DNA from: Gaetbulibacter_A sp043876815
Lineage (GTDB): Bacteria > Bacteroidota > Bacteroidia > Flavobacteriales > Flavobacteriaceae
DNA: 64,000 nucleotides
NCBI RefSeq assembly: GCF_043876815.1
Contig: NZ_JBAWKA010000001.1
Location: forward strand, 620,001-684,000
Direction of reading: 5' to 3'
This document shows positions 7,798 through 17,155 of this stretch, in pieces (position 1 is the stretch's first letter; every line of letters starts with the position of its first letter). The translations under genes and the position numbers were made by a program. Below the pieces are notes generated by a model. That model saw nothing but the letters and a program-made list of their open reading frames with translations. It was not told the origin of the DNA and searched no databases.

Positions 7798-10152
7798 CTA
7801 AAATTTAAACAACAGACTTACATTCGGAGTAAAGCCTAAGGATTCATTTTCGACTTTATTCACAGTATTATTATCATCTAAAACGTAGTAGGTTTTTATA
7901 ATATTCTTATTATTTAATAGATTCCAAATAGAGGCACCAAAATTCCCTTCAACCCCATCGGATATTTTAAATTTGTACCACGCTGAGAAATCCGTACGTA
8001 AATAGTCTTTTAGATTCGAACTGTTCGGGCTGGCATAGGTGATCACATCATCATTCGGATTGTCATTGATTGCCGGTTGTGTGTTAGGAATTCCGCTGTG
8101 CCAGTTCAAGCCTAAAGCTATTTTTAAATTTTCGTAGGTATACGTTCCTGCGAAGGTTAGTGCATGCCGAATATCAACATTATTCGGAAAGGATTCGCTG
8201 TTATTCAGGGACTCAAAAGAATAATCGTTCTTACTGTAAGTATAGGATATCCAGGTGCTGAACAGGGTTCCAAATTGTTTGTTTAATAGCGCTTCTACTC
8301 CCGTAACTTGATAGTCTCCTATAGCATTTTCAAATTGGTACTGGTTCTGGAAACCCTGACTTCTGGTGGTAATCCCGGAAACTTTTTTCAGGAAACCTTC
8401 AACACCGAACAAAAATCCATTTTTATTAAAATGTAGTCCCGCTGAAGCCTGTTTACTTTTTATGACAGGAACTGGGTAAATATTTTTTTCGTTAATCGTA
8501 ACAACCTCTGTGTTATTATTAGCGAGTACCCACCTTCGGTTCTCAATACCAAGAAAATCATTTTGCAGATCAATGATCTGGGAGGTTGTCTGGCTTTTAA
8601 ATTCTCCCTGGGCTTCGAAACGCAGGTAATTTAAAAAACGCTGACTAAAGGTTAACCTCGGCTCTACTAAAACCATGTCGAACTTTGAAATATAATTAAG
8701 CCGCGTTCCGGCAATTAATTTGGTTTGTAAGTCGTAAGAGGTGTAATCGAATTCTCCATAAACCGCATGCGTTCTCACAACATTTTTAATATAGCTTCTG
8801 AATCTCGGATTGTTAACGTCTTCAAAATTACTTATACCCACTTCATTAAATTGGTAACCGGCATTGATTTCAAATTGTTCATTAGGATTGTAATTCAAAT
8901 CAAACTTGAAAGCACCATCGTAAATTTCATTTTCCTGAATCAAACGTTGGTTATTGAGAACATCATAGTTTAAAGCATCCAAGTCGTAATTAGTAACATA
9001 GGCCTGTGCCTTGGTTGATAAATACTCTGTCCAATCTCTTGTGTAGCTTAATCCAATCGCGCTATTCCGTTGCGTGAGTTTGCTGTTTAAAGCTTCATTT
9101 CGATCGTTTACCGTCGATTGTTCATCGTAATTCAAATCATTAAAAACATTAAAAAAATGAACCCTCAGCTTATCCTTTTCAGTGATATCCCATAAAAACT
9201 TAGCTGTAACATCATAGAAGAAAAAGGTTTCATTTTGAGAAATGGAGTTACCATTCTTTTGTGCATTGCTAAAATCAGAATCCTGAAAAATACGTTTAGA
9301 ATATTGTTCAAAAGGGGGCGTGTTCAAAAAATCGGTAAGAGAACGCCGTGATGACACTTGGAGCTCTGTATTTTCAGTTATTGGAACCTTGGCATAGCCC
9401 ACGGCATTGATCAGGTTAAAACCTGCGCCACCTTGAAATTCTCCGTCGATCTCATCGGGTAACTTCATATCAATAATACTGGAAACACCATCGCCGTATT
9501 TAGCGGGCGTTCCATTTTTGTGCATAATAATGTTATTCGCAATAAAGGGATTGAAGGCTGATATTAGTCCGAAGAAATGTCCCGATTGATACATTTTTAT
9601 ACCATCCCAGAGAATAAGATTCTGATCATGGGTGCCGCCACGAACATTAATGTTTGAAACGGTTTCATCCGAGCTGATAACACCCGGTAGGGCCTGAATA
9701 GTCTGTAAAACATCGGGCTCAGTTAAACCGGGTAAAATCCCAAATTTTTCAGGTTTTATGGTTATAGAACCATTATTTAGTTTACTGATCCCTGAAGTTA
9801 AATAATTGGTAATAATTACCTCATTAAGGCGCTGGGTTCTTACGAAGGACCTATTTTTTACAGCTTTTTTGACTACAATAAAGCGGTTGTCCAGAAAATC
9901 AAATTCCAAACCAGTTTCGAGTTTTAAGAACTCTAAAGCGGTTTCCAGATCTAAATCTGGGTCAGGACTTATAGCGACCTTATTTTCAATCGTGGAATCG
10001 ACATAGGAAAAGCTAACACCAAATCTGGATTCAAGACTTTTTAAAATAAGGAAAAGCGGTTGTTTTTCTGTTTGAGTTCCTTGGGCATTTAGAAAACCAA
10101 CACTCAAAAGAATAATAAAAAGAACTCCAGGAAACCACCCTTTCTTATTCAC
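7798..10152 (-). CDS. TonB-dependent receptor with N-terminal STN (signalling) domain
   Basis: A 784-aa outer-membrane importer. After a signal peptide comes a secretin/TonB N-terminal domain (about residues 30-95), typical of receptors that signal through an anti-sigma factor. The plug domain follows (TEPDVLQTIQALPGV, NINVRGGTHDQNLILWDGI), then a 22-strand barrel ending in the outer-membrane signature LFKF. It overlaps the end of the fecR-like gene by 8 bp and lies in one operon with it and the sigma factor gene. The family model is substrate-triggered signalling from receptor through FecR to sigma factor. The substrate (siderophore, peptide or other) is not readable. No SusD-like partner is adjacent, which argues against a polysaccharide locus. 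Confidence 0.92.
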   Translation of the reverse strand: MNKKGWFPGVLFIILLSVGFLNAQGTQTEKQPLFLILKSLESRFGVSFSYVDSTIENKVAISPDPDLDLETALEFLKLETGLEFDFLDNRFIVVKKAVKNRSFVRTQRLNEVIITNYLTSGISKLNNGSITIKPEKFGILPGLTEPDVLQTIQALPGVISSDETVSNINVRGGTHDQNLILWDGIKMYQSGHFFGLISAFNPFIANNIIMHKNGTPAKYGDGVSSIIDMKLPDEIDGEFQGGAGFNLINAVGYAKVPITENTELQVSSRRSLTDFLNTPPFEQYSKRIFQDSDFSNAQKNGNSISQNETFFFYDVTAKFLWDITEKDKLRVHFFNVFNDLNYDEQSTVNDRNEALNSKLTQRNSAIGLSYTRDWTEYLSTKAQAYVTNYDLDALNYDVLNNQRLIQENEIYDGAFKFDLNYNPNEQFEINAGYQFNEVGISNFEDVNNPRFRSYIKNVVRTHAVYGEFDYTSYDLQTKLIAGTRLNYISKFDMVLVEPRLTFSQRFLNYLRFEAQGEFKSQTTSQIIDLQNDFLGIENRRWVLANNNTEVVTINEKNIYPVPVIKSKQASAGLHFNKNGFLFGVEGFLKKVSGITTRSQGFQNQYQFENAIGDYQVTGVEALLNKQFGTLFSTWISYTYSKNDYSFESLNNSESFPNNVDIRHALTFAGTYTYENLKIALGLNWHSGIPNTQPAINDNPNDDVITYASPNSSNLKDYLRTDFSAWYKFKISDGVEGNFGASIWNLLNNKNIIKTYYVLDDNNTVNKVENESLGFTPNVSLLFKF

Positions 10153-11044
10153 CTTTAATCGTTATCGTATCGTTTGATTTGCTGTACTGTACATTCAAAG
10201 GTAAAGTGATAGATTTTAATGCCAGATCGAGATCTTTATGGGTAAAATTACCAGTGAATAATTGTGAGTTGTCAACATTTAAGAGTGTTACAGTGACCCC
10301 GTATTGACGTTCTAATTCAGAAATCACCAGTTTGTAGGGAATACTTTTAAACGTACTTTCCTGAGTTAACCACGAAGGCCTTGAGCGTAGTTCTTTTTCT
10401 TTAGCAATAATTTTCCCATCGATAATTAAAAACTGGTCACCAGGTTTTAATTTTGTTTCTTGGGCATTATAAGTAACGCCAACTAAGCCTTCGTAGCAAA
10501 TAACCTCAAAATAATCTTTACGTTGTTTTACATTGAATTGGGTTCCGTAAACGGTAACCGTTCCGGAGTTGGTAATAACTTTGAAAGTGGATCCTTTTTC
10601 AACCTTAAAAAAAGCTTCACCCTGCAGTTCAACTTCACGCTCTTTTTTCCAGTGATTTTTATTGAAGGCTAAAAAGGAAGCTGCGTTGAGTTCCACACTG
10701 GAATTATCGGGTAGTTCAATGGAGGTTTTTTGTGCCACGGCCGTCGAAACAGTGGTGTCTAATGTCGTGGTGTAGTAATAAAGACCAAAACAAATAGCCA
10801 AAATAGCAGCAATTCGTAAAAAAGGATTTATCCAAGTATTCGATTTACCTGCTTTTTTAGTGCGAATGGCTTTTTGTAACGCTTCCAGTTCTCCTGCCTT
10901 ATTATAGGTTTCTGCTTTGAAGCCCTGAAGCTTATCTTGTAACAATACTAAATCATCGTAGTCCTCAAGTGCCTTAAAGGCCTTAAGTTCTTGATCATTC
11001 AGGTCGTTATTCAACCATTTTAATATGAGTGTTTCTCTGTCCAT
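10145..11044 (-). CDS. FecR-family anti-sigma factor
   Basis: A 299-aa inner-membrane regulator. It has a cytoplasmic N-terminal sigma-binding segment, a transmembrane helix at about residues 80-97, and a periplasmic FecR domain (NSSVELNAASFLAFNK, VELQGEAFFKVEKG, VYGTQFNVKQR) followed by the C-terminal DUF4974-type segment that contacts the receptor STN domain. The start was set at 11044 (MDRETLILKW); a TTG-type start 15 bp upstream would add MYKNI and looks less natural. It overlaps the TonB receptor gene by 8 bp and lies 70 bp after the sigma factor gene. Confidence 0.9.
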   Translation of the reverse strand: MDRETLILKWLNNDLNDQELKAFKALEDYDDLVLLQDKLQGFKAETYNKAGELEALQKAIRTKKAGKSNTWINPFLRIAAILAICFGLYYYTTTLDTTVSTAVAQKTSIELPDNSSVELNAASFLAFNKNHWKKEREVELQGEAFFKVEKGSTFKVITNSGTVTVYGTQFNVKQRKDYFEVICYEGLVGVTYNAQETKLKPGDQFLIIDGKIIAKEKELRSRPSWLTQESTFKSIPYKLVISELERQYGVTVTLLNVDNSQLFTGNFTHKDLDLALKSITLPLNVQYSKSNDTITIKGE

Positions 11045-11114
11045 GATGTTCTTATACAACTATATAACAATTAACTTTTCTTTTTTCCTACCCTCGGGGT
11101 GAAAAATAATGGTG

Positions 11115-11630
11115 CTATAATTCTTTTATATCTTTACGTAATCTTTCCAAAGCGCCATAAATCCGCTTTTCAACTGCTTTTGTTGAGATATCAAGTAGCT
11201 CTGCAATTTCCTTGAAACGTTTACCCTCGACACGATTCATCATAAAAGCCACACGCTGCGCCTCTGTTAAATTCGCCAAAGCTTTTTGAAGTTTACCATG
11301 ATATTCCTGCTCCTGCATCAAAAATTCCGGGTTTTCGTTGGTATAGTGTTTCGGTTTTTGTTGCTGATGCTTTAAAACAACTTTTTGATGTGCTACTTCA
11401 TTCAACATTAAATTATTTGCTGTCGTAAACAAAAAACTTTTTGCTTTCTCAGGAGATACCTTTGCGCAATTTTGCCAAAGCTTAATAAAAGCTTCCTGTA
11501 CTTTGTCTTTCGGATTTAGAAGGTCACCAAACTTATAATATAGGAAATGATATAAATTTTCAGAGTGGGTCTTAAAAATGGAAGAAAATAAATGCTCCTC
11601 GCAAACGGTGTCATGTAGTTTTTTTTCCAT
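11115..11630 (-). CDS. ECF RNA polymerase sigma factor (FecI-like)
   Basis: A 171-aa sigma-70 family factor with region 2 (YHFLYYKFGDLLNPKDKVQEAFIKLWQ) and region 4 (LTEAQRVAFMMNRVEGKRFKEIAELL) and no region 1 or 3, as in ECF factors. It heads the sigma-FecR-TonB receptor operon and is probably held inactive by the downstream FecR. Its promoter region is shared with the divergent lipoprotein gene at 11744, making that gene a possible regulon member. Confidence 0.92.
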   Translation of the reverse strand: MEKKLHDTVCEEHLFSSIFKTHSENLYHFLYYKFGDLLNPKDKVQEAFIKLWQNCAKVSPEKAKSFLFTTANNLMLNEVAHQKVVLKHQQQKPKHYTNENPEFLMQEQEYHGKLQKALANLTEAQRVAFMMNRVEGKRFKEIAELLDISTKAVEKRIYGALERLRKDIKEL

Positions 11631-11743
11631 TTATGGGGTTGGTTGAAGTTACTAAAATAAAAAAAAAGACATTACGGGGTAGGAATTTTTAAAGTTTAGC
11701 TGTTTCATATACAAAACGCTATGTTTAACAAAATCAAAAAACC

Positions 11744-13510
11744 ATGAGAACACATTTGAAACGCTTATTTTTTATTCCTTTTTTTGCCCTACTCTTCCTT
11801 ACATCATGTCAGGATGAGGTTACTGATATTATGCCACCCAATTCTTCAGAGGCTTTGCTGGCAGAATCTCAGTTAACGAATAATATTAACGCAACGGCCA
11901 TTATGGATGGATCTTTCGATAATATTATAGACCGTGCGAGTTGTCTTTCTGTTGAGTTACCAATTACCGTTATTGTTAAGGGACTCGAGATCCGCATTGA
12001 TTCCAAAGAAGATTTTATAGTTATCGAACGTATTTTTAAAGAGTTTGATAATGATGAAGATATTCTTGACATCATTTTCCCTATAACCATTATCAAAGCC
12101 AATCATGAAAGGGTGGTGATAGAGAGTAAGGAAGCCCTGAGAGCTTTGGCTGTGGAATGCCGTGGAGAAAACGAACCGGATGACGATATTGAATGTATCG
12201 ATTTTGTGTATCCTTTGACCTTCTCAATTTACAATGCCAATTTTCAGGTTATTGAAACGGTTACTATTGAAAATGATGCACGTTTATATCATTTCATTCA
12301 ACGTGTTAAAAGGTCTGAAGTTTTTGCTAGCTTGAATTTTCCGGTAACTATGAAATTAGCAGATGGAACTGAAATTGTGGTAAATAATAATCAACAATTA
12401 CAACAAACCATTGAAGAAGCTAAGGATGCCTGCGACGAAGATGATGATAACGATTATGGTGACGATGATTTCACTTTAGAGAGATTAAATACTGTATTAA
12501 CCTCTTGCCCTTGGGTGGTATACCAATTTGAGCGTAATCAAGATGATCTCGTAGAAGTGTATCGTGAATATGTTGTGGTTTTCAGAGAAGACGGTGTGGT
12601 TAAAGTAAAAGCCAGAAATGGTGATATGTATACTGGAACCTGGACCACTGAAGTTACTGATGCCGGAGCCTTGATCAGTTTACAATTCGACGCCTTGACC
12701 GACTTCAATCTGCAATGGCATGTATATGACCTTGATGAAGGACGTATCAAATTATTCCAGGAAGGTGGCAATAGAGTTATTCTAAAGAAACATTGTGATA
12801 TCATTTTTGAAATCACTAAAGCTCGAATAGAAAATTATTTACAGGAATGCTTGTGGCGTGTAGCGCGGTTGCAGGTTGATGGTATCGATAACGAAAGTGA
12901 TTATATCGGAACTCCATTAAAATTCTTTGCTGATAATGTAGTTAAAATTCGTGTAAATGGTGAGTTTGTTCAAGGCACCTACCAAGTGTTACCGGTAAAT
13001 AATGGGTTTGTACTGCAAATCACCTTAGATGGTAGACCGAACCTACAATTAGAGTGGTTCGTAACCGTTCTTGAACCGGGAATCATTAAGCTTCAAGCAC
13101 TGGGTCGTACCAACAGTGATATGGTGTTACGGCGTTTTTGTCCATCTGTTGACGGTGATATAAATTACATAAATGATATTCTTATTTCAAACCATTGGGA
13201 AGTAACGAAATACTACATCGTAGAAGGCCAGGTAAATAATACAGAAAATTATGCAGGCTATAATATCCAATTTTTAGAAAGCGGTCATATAAAAGTAACC
13301 GATCCAAATAATGGCCTTATCGACGGATCCTGGTTAGCTTACAGAAATGAAGGTCTATTCTTGGGAATGAATTATGGTATTGAACCGCCATTCGAAGTGC
13401 TCAACCACCGATGGAAAATTGCTGAGGTCTCAGAAACGGAGATCGTTTTACACGATTTTTATGCGAACGGAGAGATATCACGAATATTAATACTGAAAGT
13501 AAAAGTATAA
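11744..13510 (+). CDS. surface/periplasmic lipoprotein with three lipocalin-like repeats
   Basis: A 588-aa lipoprotein: basic N-terminus, hydrophobic core and a lipobox ending at Cys22 (FLTSCQDE). The N-terminal half (about 45-235) holds two related units (LPITVIVKG..., VYPLTFSIYN...) and ends in an acidic DEDDDNDYGDDD stretch. The rest is three similar modules of about 110 residues, each opening with a W-containing strand (SCPWVVYQF, ECLWRVARL, SNHWEVTKY), containing a GTW/GTY/GSW turn and an L-x-W strand, and the first two ending in a basic FC/HC motif. These look like tandem lipocalin-like barrels. No function is known to me. The gene diverges from the sigma factor operon and may bind that receptor's ligand, which is inference. 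Confidence 0.75.
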   Translation: MRTHLKRLFFIPFFALLFLTSCQDEVTDIMPPNSSEALLAESQLTNNINATAIMDGSFDNIIDRASCLSVELPITVIVKGLEIRIDSKEDFIVIERIFKEFDNDEDILDIIFPITIIKANHERVVIESKEALRALAVECRGENEPDDDIECIDFVYPLTFSIYNANFQVIETVTIENDARLYHFIQRVKRSEVFASLNFPVTMKLADGTEIVVNNNQQLQQTIEEAKDACDEDDDNDYGDDDFTLERLNTVLTSCPWVVYQFERNQDDLVEVYREYVVVFREDGVVKVKARNGDMYTGTWTTEVTDAGALISLQFDALTDFNLQWHVYDLDEGRIKLFQEGGNRVILKKHCDIIFEITKARIENYLQECLWRVARLQVDGIDNESDYIGTPLKFFADNVVKIRVNGEFVQGTYQVLPVNNGFVLQITLDGRPNLQLEWFVTVLEPGIIKLQALGRTNSDMVLRRFCPSVDGDINYINDILISNHWEVTKYYIVEGQVNNTENYAGYNIQFLESGHIKVTDPNNGLIDGSWLAYRNEGLFLGMNYGIEPPFEVLNHRWKIAEVSETEIVLHDFYANGEISRILILKVKV

Positions 13511-13582
13511 TGATTGTTTTTGGTGAAAAGGGAACGTTAATATTTAAGTAGGTTAGGTTAATTACTAAGTAGTTTCCTTTAT

Positions 13583-13617
13583 AAAGGCTGTCAAATGCAT
13601 TTGACAGCCTTTTTTTT
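13583..13617 (+). terminator. rho-independent terminator of the lipoprotein gene
   Basis: Perfect palindrome AAAGGCTGTCAAATG / CATTTGACAGCCTTT followed by eight T, about 70 bp after the lipoprotein stop codon and just before the ffh promoter. Confidence 0.9.
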
Positions 13618-13671
13618 ATGGACTTTGCTCGGTGTCTCTTCATTAATATATTACAAATCATTAACTTTGCA

Positions 13672-13679
13672 CTTCTTAA
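13672..13679 (+). promoter_or_regulatory. -7 promoter element of ffh
   Basis: TAACTTTG matches TAnnTTTG and lies 15 bp before the ffh ATG, so the 5' leader would be only about 10 nt. Confidence 0.6.
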
Positions 13680-13694
13680 AATGTATACCGTAAT

Positions 13695-15023
13695 ATGTTT
13701 AATAACTTAAGCGAAAAATTAGATAGTGCCTTACACTTACTGAAAGGGCATGGAAGTATCACCGAAGTTAATGTAGCTGAAACTTTAAAGGAAGTTAGAC
13801 GAGCCTTGTTGGATGCCGATGTGAACTTTAAAATAGCCAAGGAGTTTACCAACACCGTTAAAGAAAAAGCGCTGGGTCAAAACGTATTGACAACCTTACA
13901 ACCGGGCCAATTAATGGTTAAAATTGTTAAGGATGAGCTCACAGAACTCATGGGTGGCGATGCTGAAGGTGTAAATCTCTCAGGAAACCCGAGTGTCATC
14001 TTAATGTCTGGTTTACAAGGTTCAGGTAAAACGACCTTTTCAGGGAAACTGGCGAATTATCTTAAAAATAAAAAAGCTAAAAAACCTTTATTAGTGGCCT
14101 GTGACGTGTATCGTCCTGCTGCGATTGATCAGTTACATGTTGTTGGCGATCAGATCAATGTTGAGGTTTTTAGCGATAAAGGAAACCAGGATCCGGTGGC
14201 CATTGCAAAAGCTGGTATTGCACATGCCAAAGCTAGCGGACATAATGTGGTTATTATTGATACCGCGGGGCGTTTGGCTGTCGATGAGACCATGATGAAC
14301 GAGATCTCGAATATTCACAAGGCTATAAACCCACAGGAAACCTTATTTGTGGTGGATTCCATGACGGGTCAGGATGCTGTGAATACAGCAAAAGCCTTTA
14401 ATGATGTCTTGAACTTTGATGGGGTTATTCTAACCAAACTAGATGGTGACACCAGAGGTGGTGCAGCACTTTCCATTAAGTCGGTGGTGAACAAACCAAT
14501 CAAGTTTATTGGTACAGGAGAGAAAATGGAAGCCATTGATGTTTTCTATCCAACACGAATGGCAGATCGTATTTTGGGCATGGGAGATGTGGTGTCTTTA
14601 GTAGAACGAGCTCAGGAGCAATATGACGAAGCGGAAGCCAGAAAACTTCAGAAAAAGATTGCTAAGAACCAGTTTGGTTTTGATGATTTTCTAAATCAGA
14701 TTCAACAAATTAAAAAAATGGGGAATATGAAAGACTTGGTTGGCATGATCCCCGGTGTTGGAAAAATGATGAAAGATGTGGATATTGATGATGACGCGTT
14801 TAAAGGTATTGAGGCCATTATACATTCTATGACACCAAAAGAGCGTGCTAACCCCGGTATTTTTAATGCCAGCAGAAAAAAGCGTATCGCTAAAGGTTCG
14901 GGTACTTCCGTGCAGCAGGTGAATCAACTGTTAAAACAATTCGATCAAATGAGTAAAATGATGAAGATGATGCAAGGTGGCGGCGGAAAAAAGATGATGC
15001 AAATGATGCAGAACATGCGCTAA
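13695..15023 (+). CDS. ffh: signal recognition particle protein Ffh
   Basis: SRP54-type GTPase that binds signal peptides of nascent membrane proteins and delivers ribosomes to FtsY. It has an N-terminal helical bundle, a G domain with P loop GLQGSGKTTFSGKLA, DTAGRL and TKLDGDTRGGAAL, and a methionine-rich M domain that ends in MQGGGGKKMMQMMQNMR. The 442-aa length is normal. The short 5' leader and -7 element place its promoter directly upstream. folD follows after 37 bp, probably in the same unit. Confidence 0.98.
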   Translation: MFNNLSEKLDSALHLLKGHGSITEVNVAETLKEVRRALLDADVNFKIAKEFTNTVKEKALGQNVLTTLQPGQLMVKIVKDELTELMGGDAEGVNLSGNPSVILMSGLQGSGKTTFSGKLANYLKNKKAKKPLLVACDVYRPAAIDQLHVVGDQINVEVFSDKGNQDPVAIAKAGIAHAKASGHNVVIIDTAGRLAVDETMMNEISNIHKAINPQETLFVVDSMTGQDAVNTAKAFNDVLNFDGVILTKLDGDTRGGAALSIKSVVNKPIKFIGTGEKMEAIDVFYPTRMADRILGMGDVVSLVERAQEQYDEAEARKLQKKIAKNQFGFDDFLNQIQQIKKMGNMKDLVGMIPGVGKMMKDVDIDDDAFKGIEAIIHSMTPKERANPGIFNASRKKRIAKGSGTSVQQVNQLLKQFDQMSKMMKMMQGGGGKKMMQMMQNMR

Positions 15024-15060
15024 CCCTTCATTTATAAATATTCAAATTATCCAATAAAAT

Positions 15061-15936
15061 ATGACCATCTTAGACGGAAAACAAACCAGTATCGATATTA
15101 AAAATGAAATTGCTGCCGAGGTTGAAAAAATGAAAGCCAACGGTGAAAAAGTACCACATTTGGCTGCGGTTTTAGTGGGAACAGATGGGGCTAGTATGAC
15201 TTATGTGAATTCTAAGGTTAAAGATTGTGAAATGGTAGGTTTTAAATCAACCTTGATCGATCTTCCTGAAGAGACCTCAGAGGAAAAATTACTTCAGATC
15301 GTTCACGATTTAAATACAGATGATGACGTGGATGGATTTATAGTGCAATTGCCTTTACCTAAACATATCGATGAACAAAAGGTTTTAATGGCCATAAATC
15401 CGGATAAAGATGTTGATGGATTTCATCCAACGAATGTTGGAAAAATGACCCTAGGTTTGCCAACGTTCATTTCAGCAACACCATATGGAATTTTAGAATT
15501 ATTGGAGCGTTACGAGATTGAAACCTCCGGGAAGCATGTGGTGGTTATGGGAAGAAGTCATATTGTTGGGCGTCCTATGAGTATTCTACTGAGTCAAAAG
15601 CGTAAAGCTGGAAATGCAACCGTTACGGTGGTGCATTCAAGAACCGCAAATTTAAAAGAGATCACAAAACAAGCTGATATTATTGTTGCGGCCATTGGAA
15701 TATCTGAATTCTTAACAGCTGATATGGTAAAAGATGGCGTTGTGGTTATTGATGTAGGGATTACCCGAGTACCGGATGATACGAAAACACGAGGATACCG
15801 GTTAGCCGGTGATGTCGATTATGATAGTGTTAGTAAGAAAGCCAGCTTTATCACTCCGGTTCCTGGTGGAGTAGGACCTATGACACGAGCGATGTTGTTG
15901 AAAAACACCTTACTCGCTAGAGAGCGCCATTCATAG
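15061..15936 (+). CDS. folD: methylenetetrahydrofolate dehydrogenase / cyclohydrolase
   Basis: Bifunctional cytoplasmic enzyme of one-carbon metabolism that interconverts 5,10-methylene- and 10-formyl-tetrahydrofolate. Key blocks are TYVNSKVKDCEMVG with the catalytic Lys, GFIVQLPLPKHI, the NADP-binding GRSHIVGRPMS and the C-terminal TPVPGGVGPMTRAML. The 291-aa length is normal. It follows ffh by 37 bp and converges on the VOC gene with a 6-bp gap. Confidence 0.97.
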   Translation: MTILDGKQTSIDIKNEIAAEVEKMKANGEKVPHLAAVLVGTDGASMTYVNSKVKDCEMVGFKSTLIDLPEETSEEKLLQIVHDLNTDDDVDGFIVQLPLPKHIDEQKVLMAINPDKDVDGFHPTNVGKMTLGLPTFISATPYGILELLERYEIETSGKHVVVMGRSHIVGRPMSILLSQKRKAGNATVTVVHSRTANLKEITKQADIIVAAIGISEFLTADMVKDGVVVIDVGITRVPDDTKTRGYRLAGDVDYDSVSKKASFITPVPGGVGPMTRAMLLKNTLLARERHS

Positions 15937-15942
15937 TATTAC

Positions 15943-16371
15943 TTAGGTAGCGAAAATCATACTCAAATCCTTAAAAGCTTTAAACTCTAAAGCATTTCCT
16001 GCAGGATCGTGAAAGAACATGGTCGCTTGTTCTCCGGGCTTTCCTTTAAAACGAACATAGGGTTCGATAACAAAGTCAATATTCTTTGATTTTAGATTTT
16101 CTGCAAAAACATGAAAAACATCCCAGTCCAAAACCACTCCAAAATGGGGTACAGGAACGTCATGGCCATCAACAGGGTTTGTGTGCAAGGAGCTGTCGTT
16201 GGCCTTAGGTTTGTAATGGATCACCAATTGATGTCCAAAAAAATTAAAATCTACCCAATGGGTATCACTTCTGCCTTCTTCGCAACCTAGTATGTCTCGA
16301 TAAAAAGCACGGCAGGTTCCTAAATTATGAACAGGAATGGCCAGATGAAAGGGTGATAATGTTGTTTTCAT
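15943..16371 (-). CDS. VOC-superfamily (glyoxalase-like) protein
   Basis: A 142-aa protein made of two beta-alpha-beta-beta-beta units: HLAIPVHNLGTCRAFYRDILGC at the start and FHDPAGNALEFKAF at the end, the classic vicinal-oxygen-chelate pattern. Candidate metal ligands are the N-terminal His, the central His in VPHFGVVL and the C-terminal Glu. It may be a dioxygenase, lyase or resistance-type enzyme; sequence alone does not say. It is separated by 4 bp from the upstream pseudouridine synthase gene. Confidence 0.85.
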   Translation of the reverse strand: MKTTLSPFHLAIPVHNLGTCRAFYRDILGCEEGRSDTHWVDFNFFGHQLVIHYKPKANDSSLHTNPVDGHDVPVPHFGVVLDWDVFHVFAENLKSKNIDFVIEPYVRFKGKPGEQATMFFHDPAGNALEFKAFKDLSMIFAT

Positions 16372-16375
16372 AATA

Positions 16376-17131
16376 CTAGTTTTTTGGTTTTCCCGGAATA
16401 TGTGTTTTGCTTGAATCGCTAATGAGCTTGTTCAACTCTTTGAGTTCTGTTTTTGTGAGCTCGCGATATTGCCCAACGGGCACATCCAGAGTCACATTCA
16501 TAATACGTACCCGTTTCAGCGATTGAACATCATAATTTAAATAAGAACACATGCGTCGAATTTGACGATTCAATCCTTGGGTTAATATAATTTTAAATGT
16601 GAAAGAATCTAGTTTTTCTACCACACATTTTTTGGTTTTTTGACGTAGGTCTTCCAAATAAATACCCCCACGCATTCTGTCAATAAAGGTTTGCGAGATC
16701 GGTTTGTTTACAGTAACAATATATTCTTTCTCATGATTATTACTGGCTCTGAGAATTTTATTCACGATATCGCCGTCATCGGTCAAAAGTATCAAGCCCT
16801 CACTCATTTTGTCCAGGCGTCCTACAGGAAAAATACGTTTCGGATAATTGATATAATCAATAATATTGTCCTTTTCTACCCGCGTATCAGTGGTACAAAC
16901 AATACCTACCGGTTTGTTAAAGGCTAGATAAACAAAAGCTTCTTTATTGTTTTTAACCACCTCTCCATCTACAGCTACCACATCTCCCGGAGCTATTTTA
17001 GTGCCCATTTCCGGAACAATGCCATTAATGGTTACGCGACCTTCTTCAATAAGTTTATCGGCTTTTCTCCGCGAACAATAGCCTGCTTCGCTCAAAAATT
17101 TATTTATACGTGTAAGTTCCTGTTCGCTCAT
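16376..17131 (-). CDS. rluF: 23S rRNA pseudouridine synthase, RluF/RsuA family
   Basis: A 251-aa enzyme with an N-terminal S4 RNA-binding domain (RINKFLSEAGYCSRRKADKLI) and an RsuA-type catalytic domain with the catalytic Asp in FPVGRLDKMSEGLILLT and the C-terminal GLNRQIRRMC. This arrangement fits RluF, which modifies U2604 of 23S rRNA in E. coli. The RluF label rests on recall of subfamily motifs; RluB or RsuA are alternatives. A -7 element (17140-17147) lies only 8 bp before the ATG. Confidence 0.88.
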   Translation of the reverse strand: MSEQELTRINKFLSEAGYCSRRKADKLIEEGRVTINGIVPEMGTKIAPGDVVAVDGEVVKNNKEAFVYLAFNKPVGIVCTTDTRVEKDNIIDYINYPKRIFPVGRLDKMSEGLILLTDDGDIVNKILRASNNHEKEYIVTVNKPISQTFIDRMRGGIYLEDLRQKTKKCVVEKLDSFTFKIILTQGLNRQIRRMCSYLNYDVQSLKRVRIMNVTLDVPVGQYRELTKTELKELNKLISDSSKTHIPGKPKN

Positions 17132-17139
17132 AAGTGTTA

Positions 17140-17147
17140 CAAAAATA
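17140..17147 (-). promoter_or_regulatory. -7 promoter element of rluF
   Basis: On the minus strand this reads TATTTTTG, matching TAnnTTTG, 8 bp before the start codon. The mRNA would be nearly leaderless. Confidence 0.55.
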
Positions 17148-17155
17148 CGATAAAC

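Noticed and set aside
7798..11630. SusC/SusD-type polysaccharide utilisation locus
   Set aside because: There is a TonB receptor with sigma factor and FecR, but no SusD, glycoside hydrolase or carboxypeptidase-like N-terminal repeat; the receptor has an STN domain, so I call it only a signalling receptor operon.
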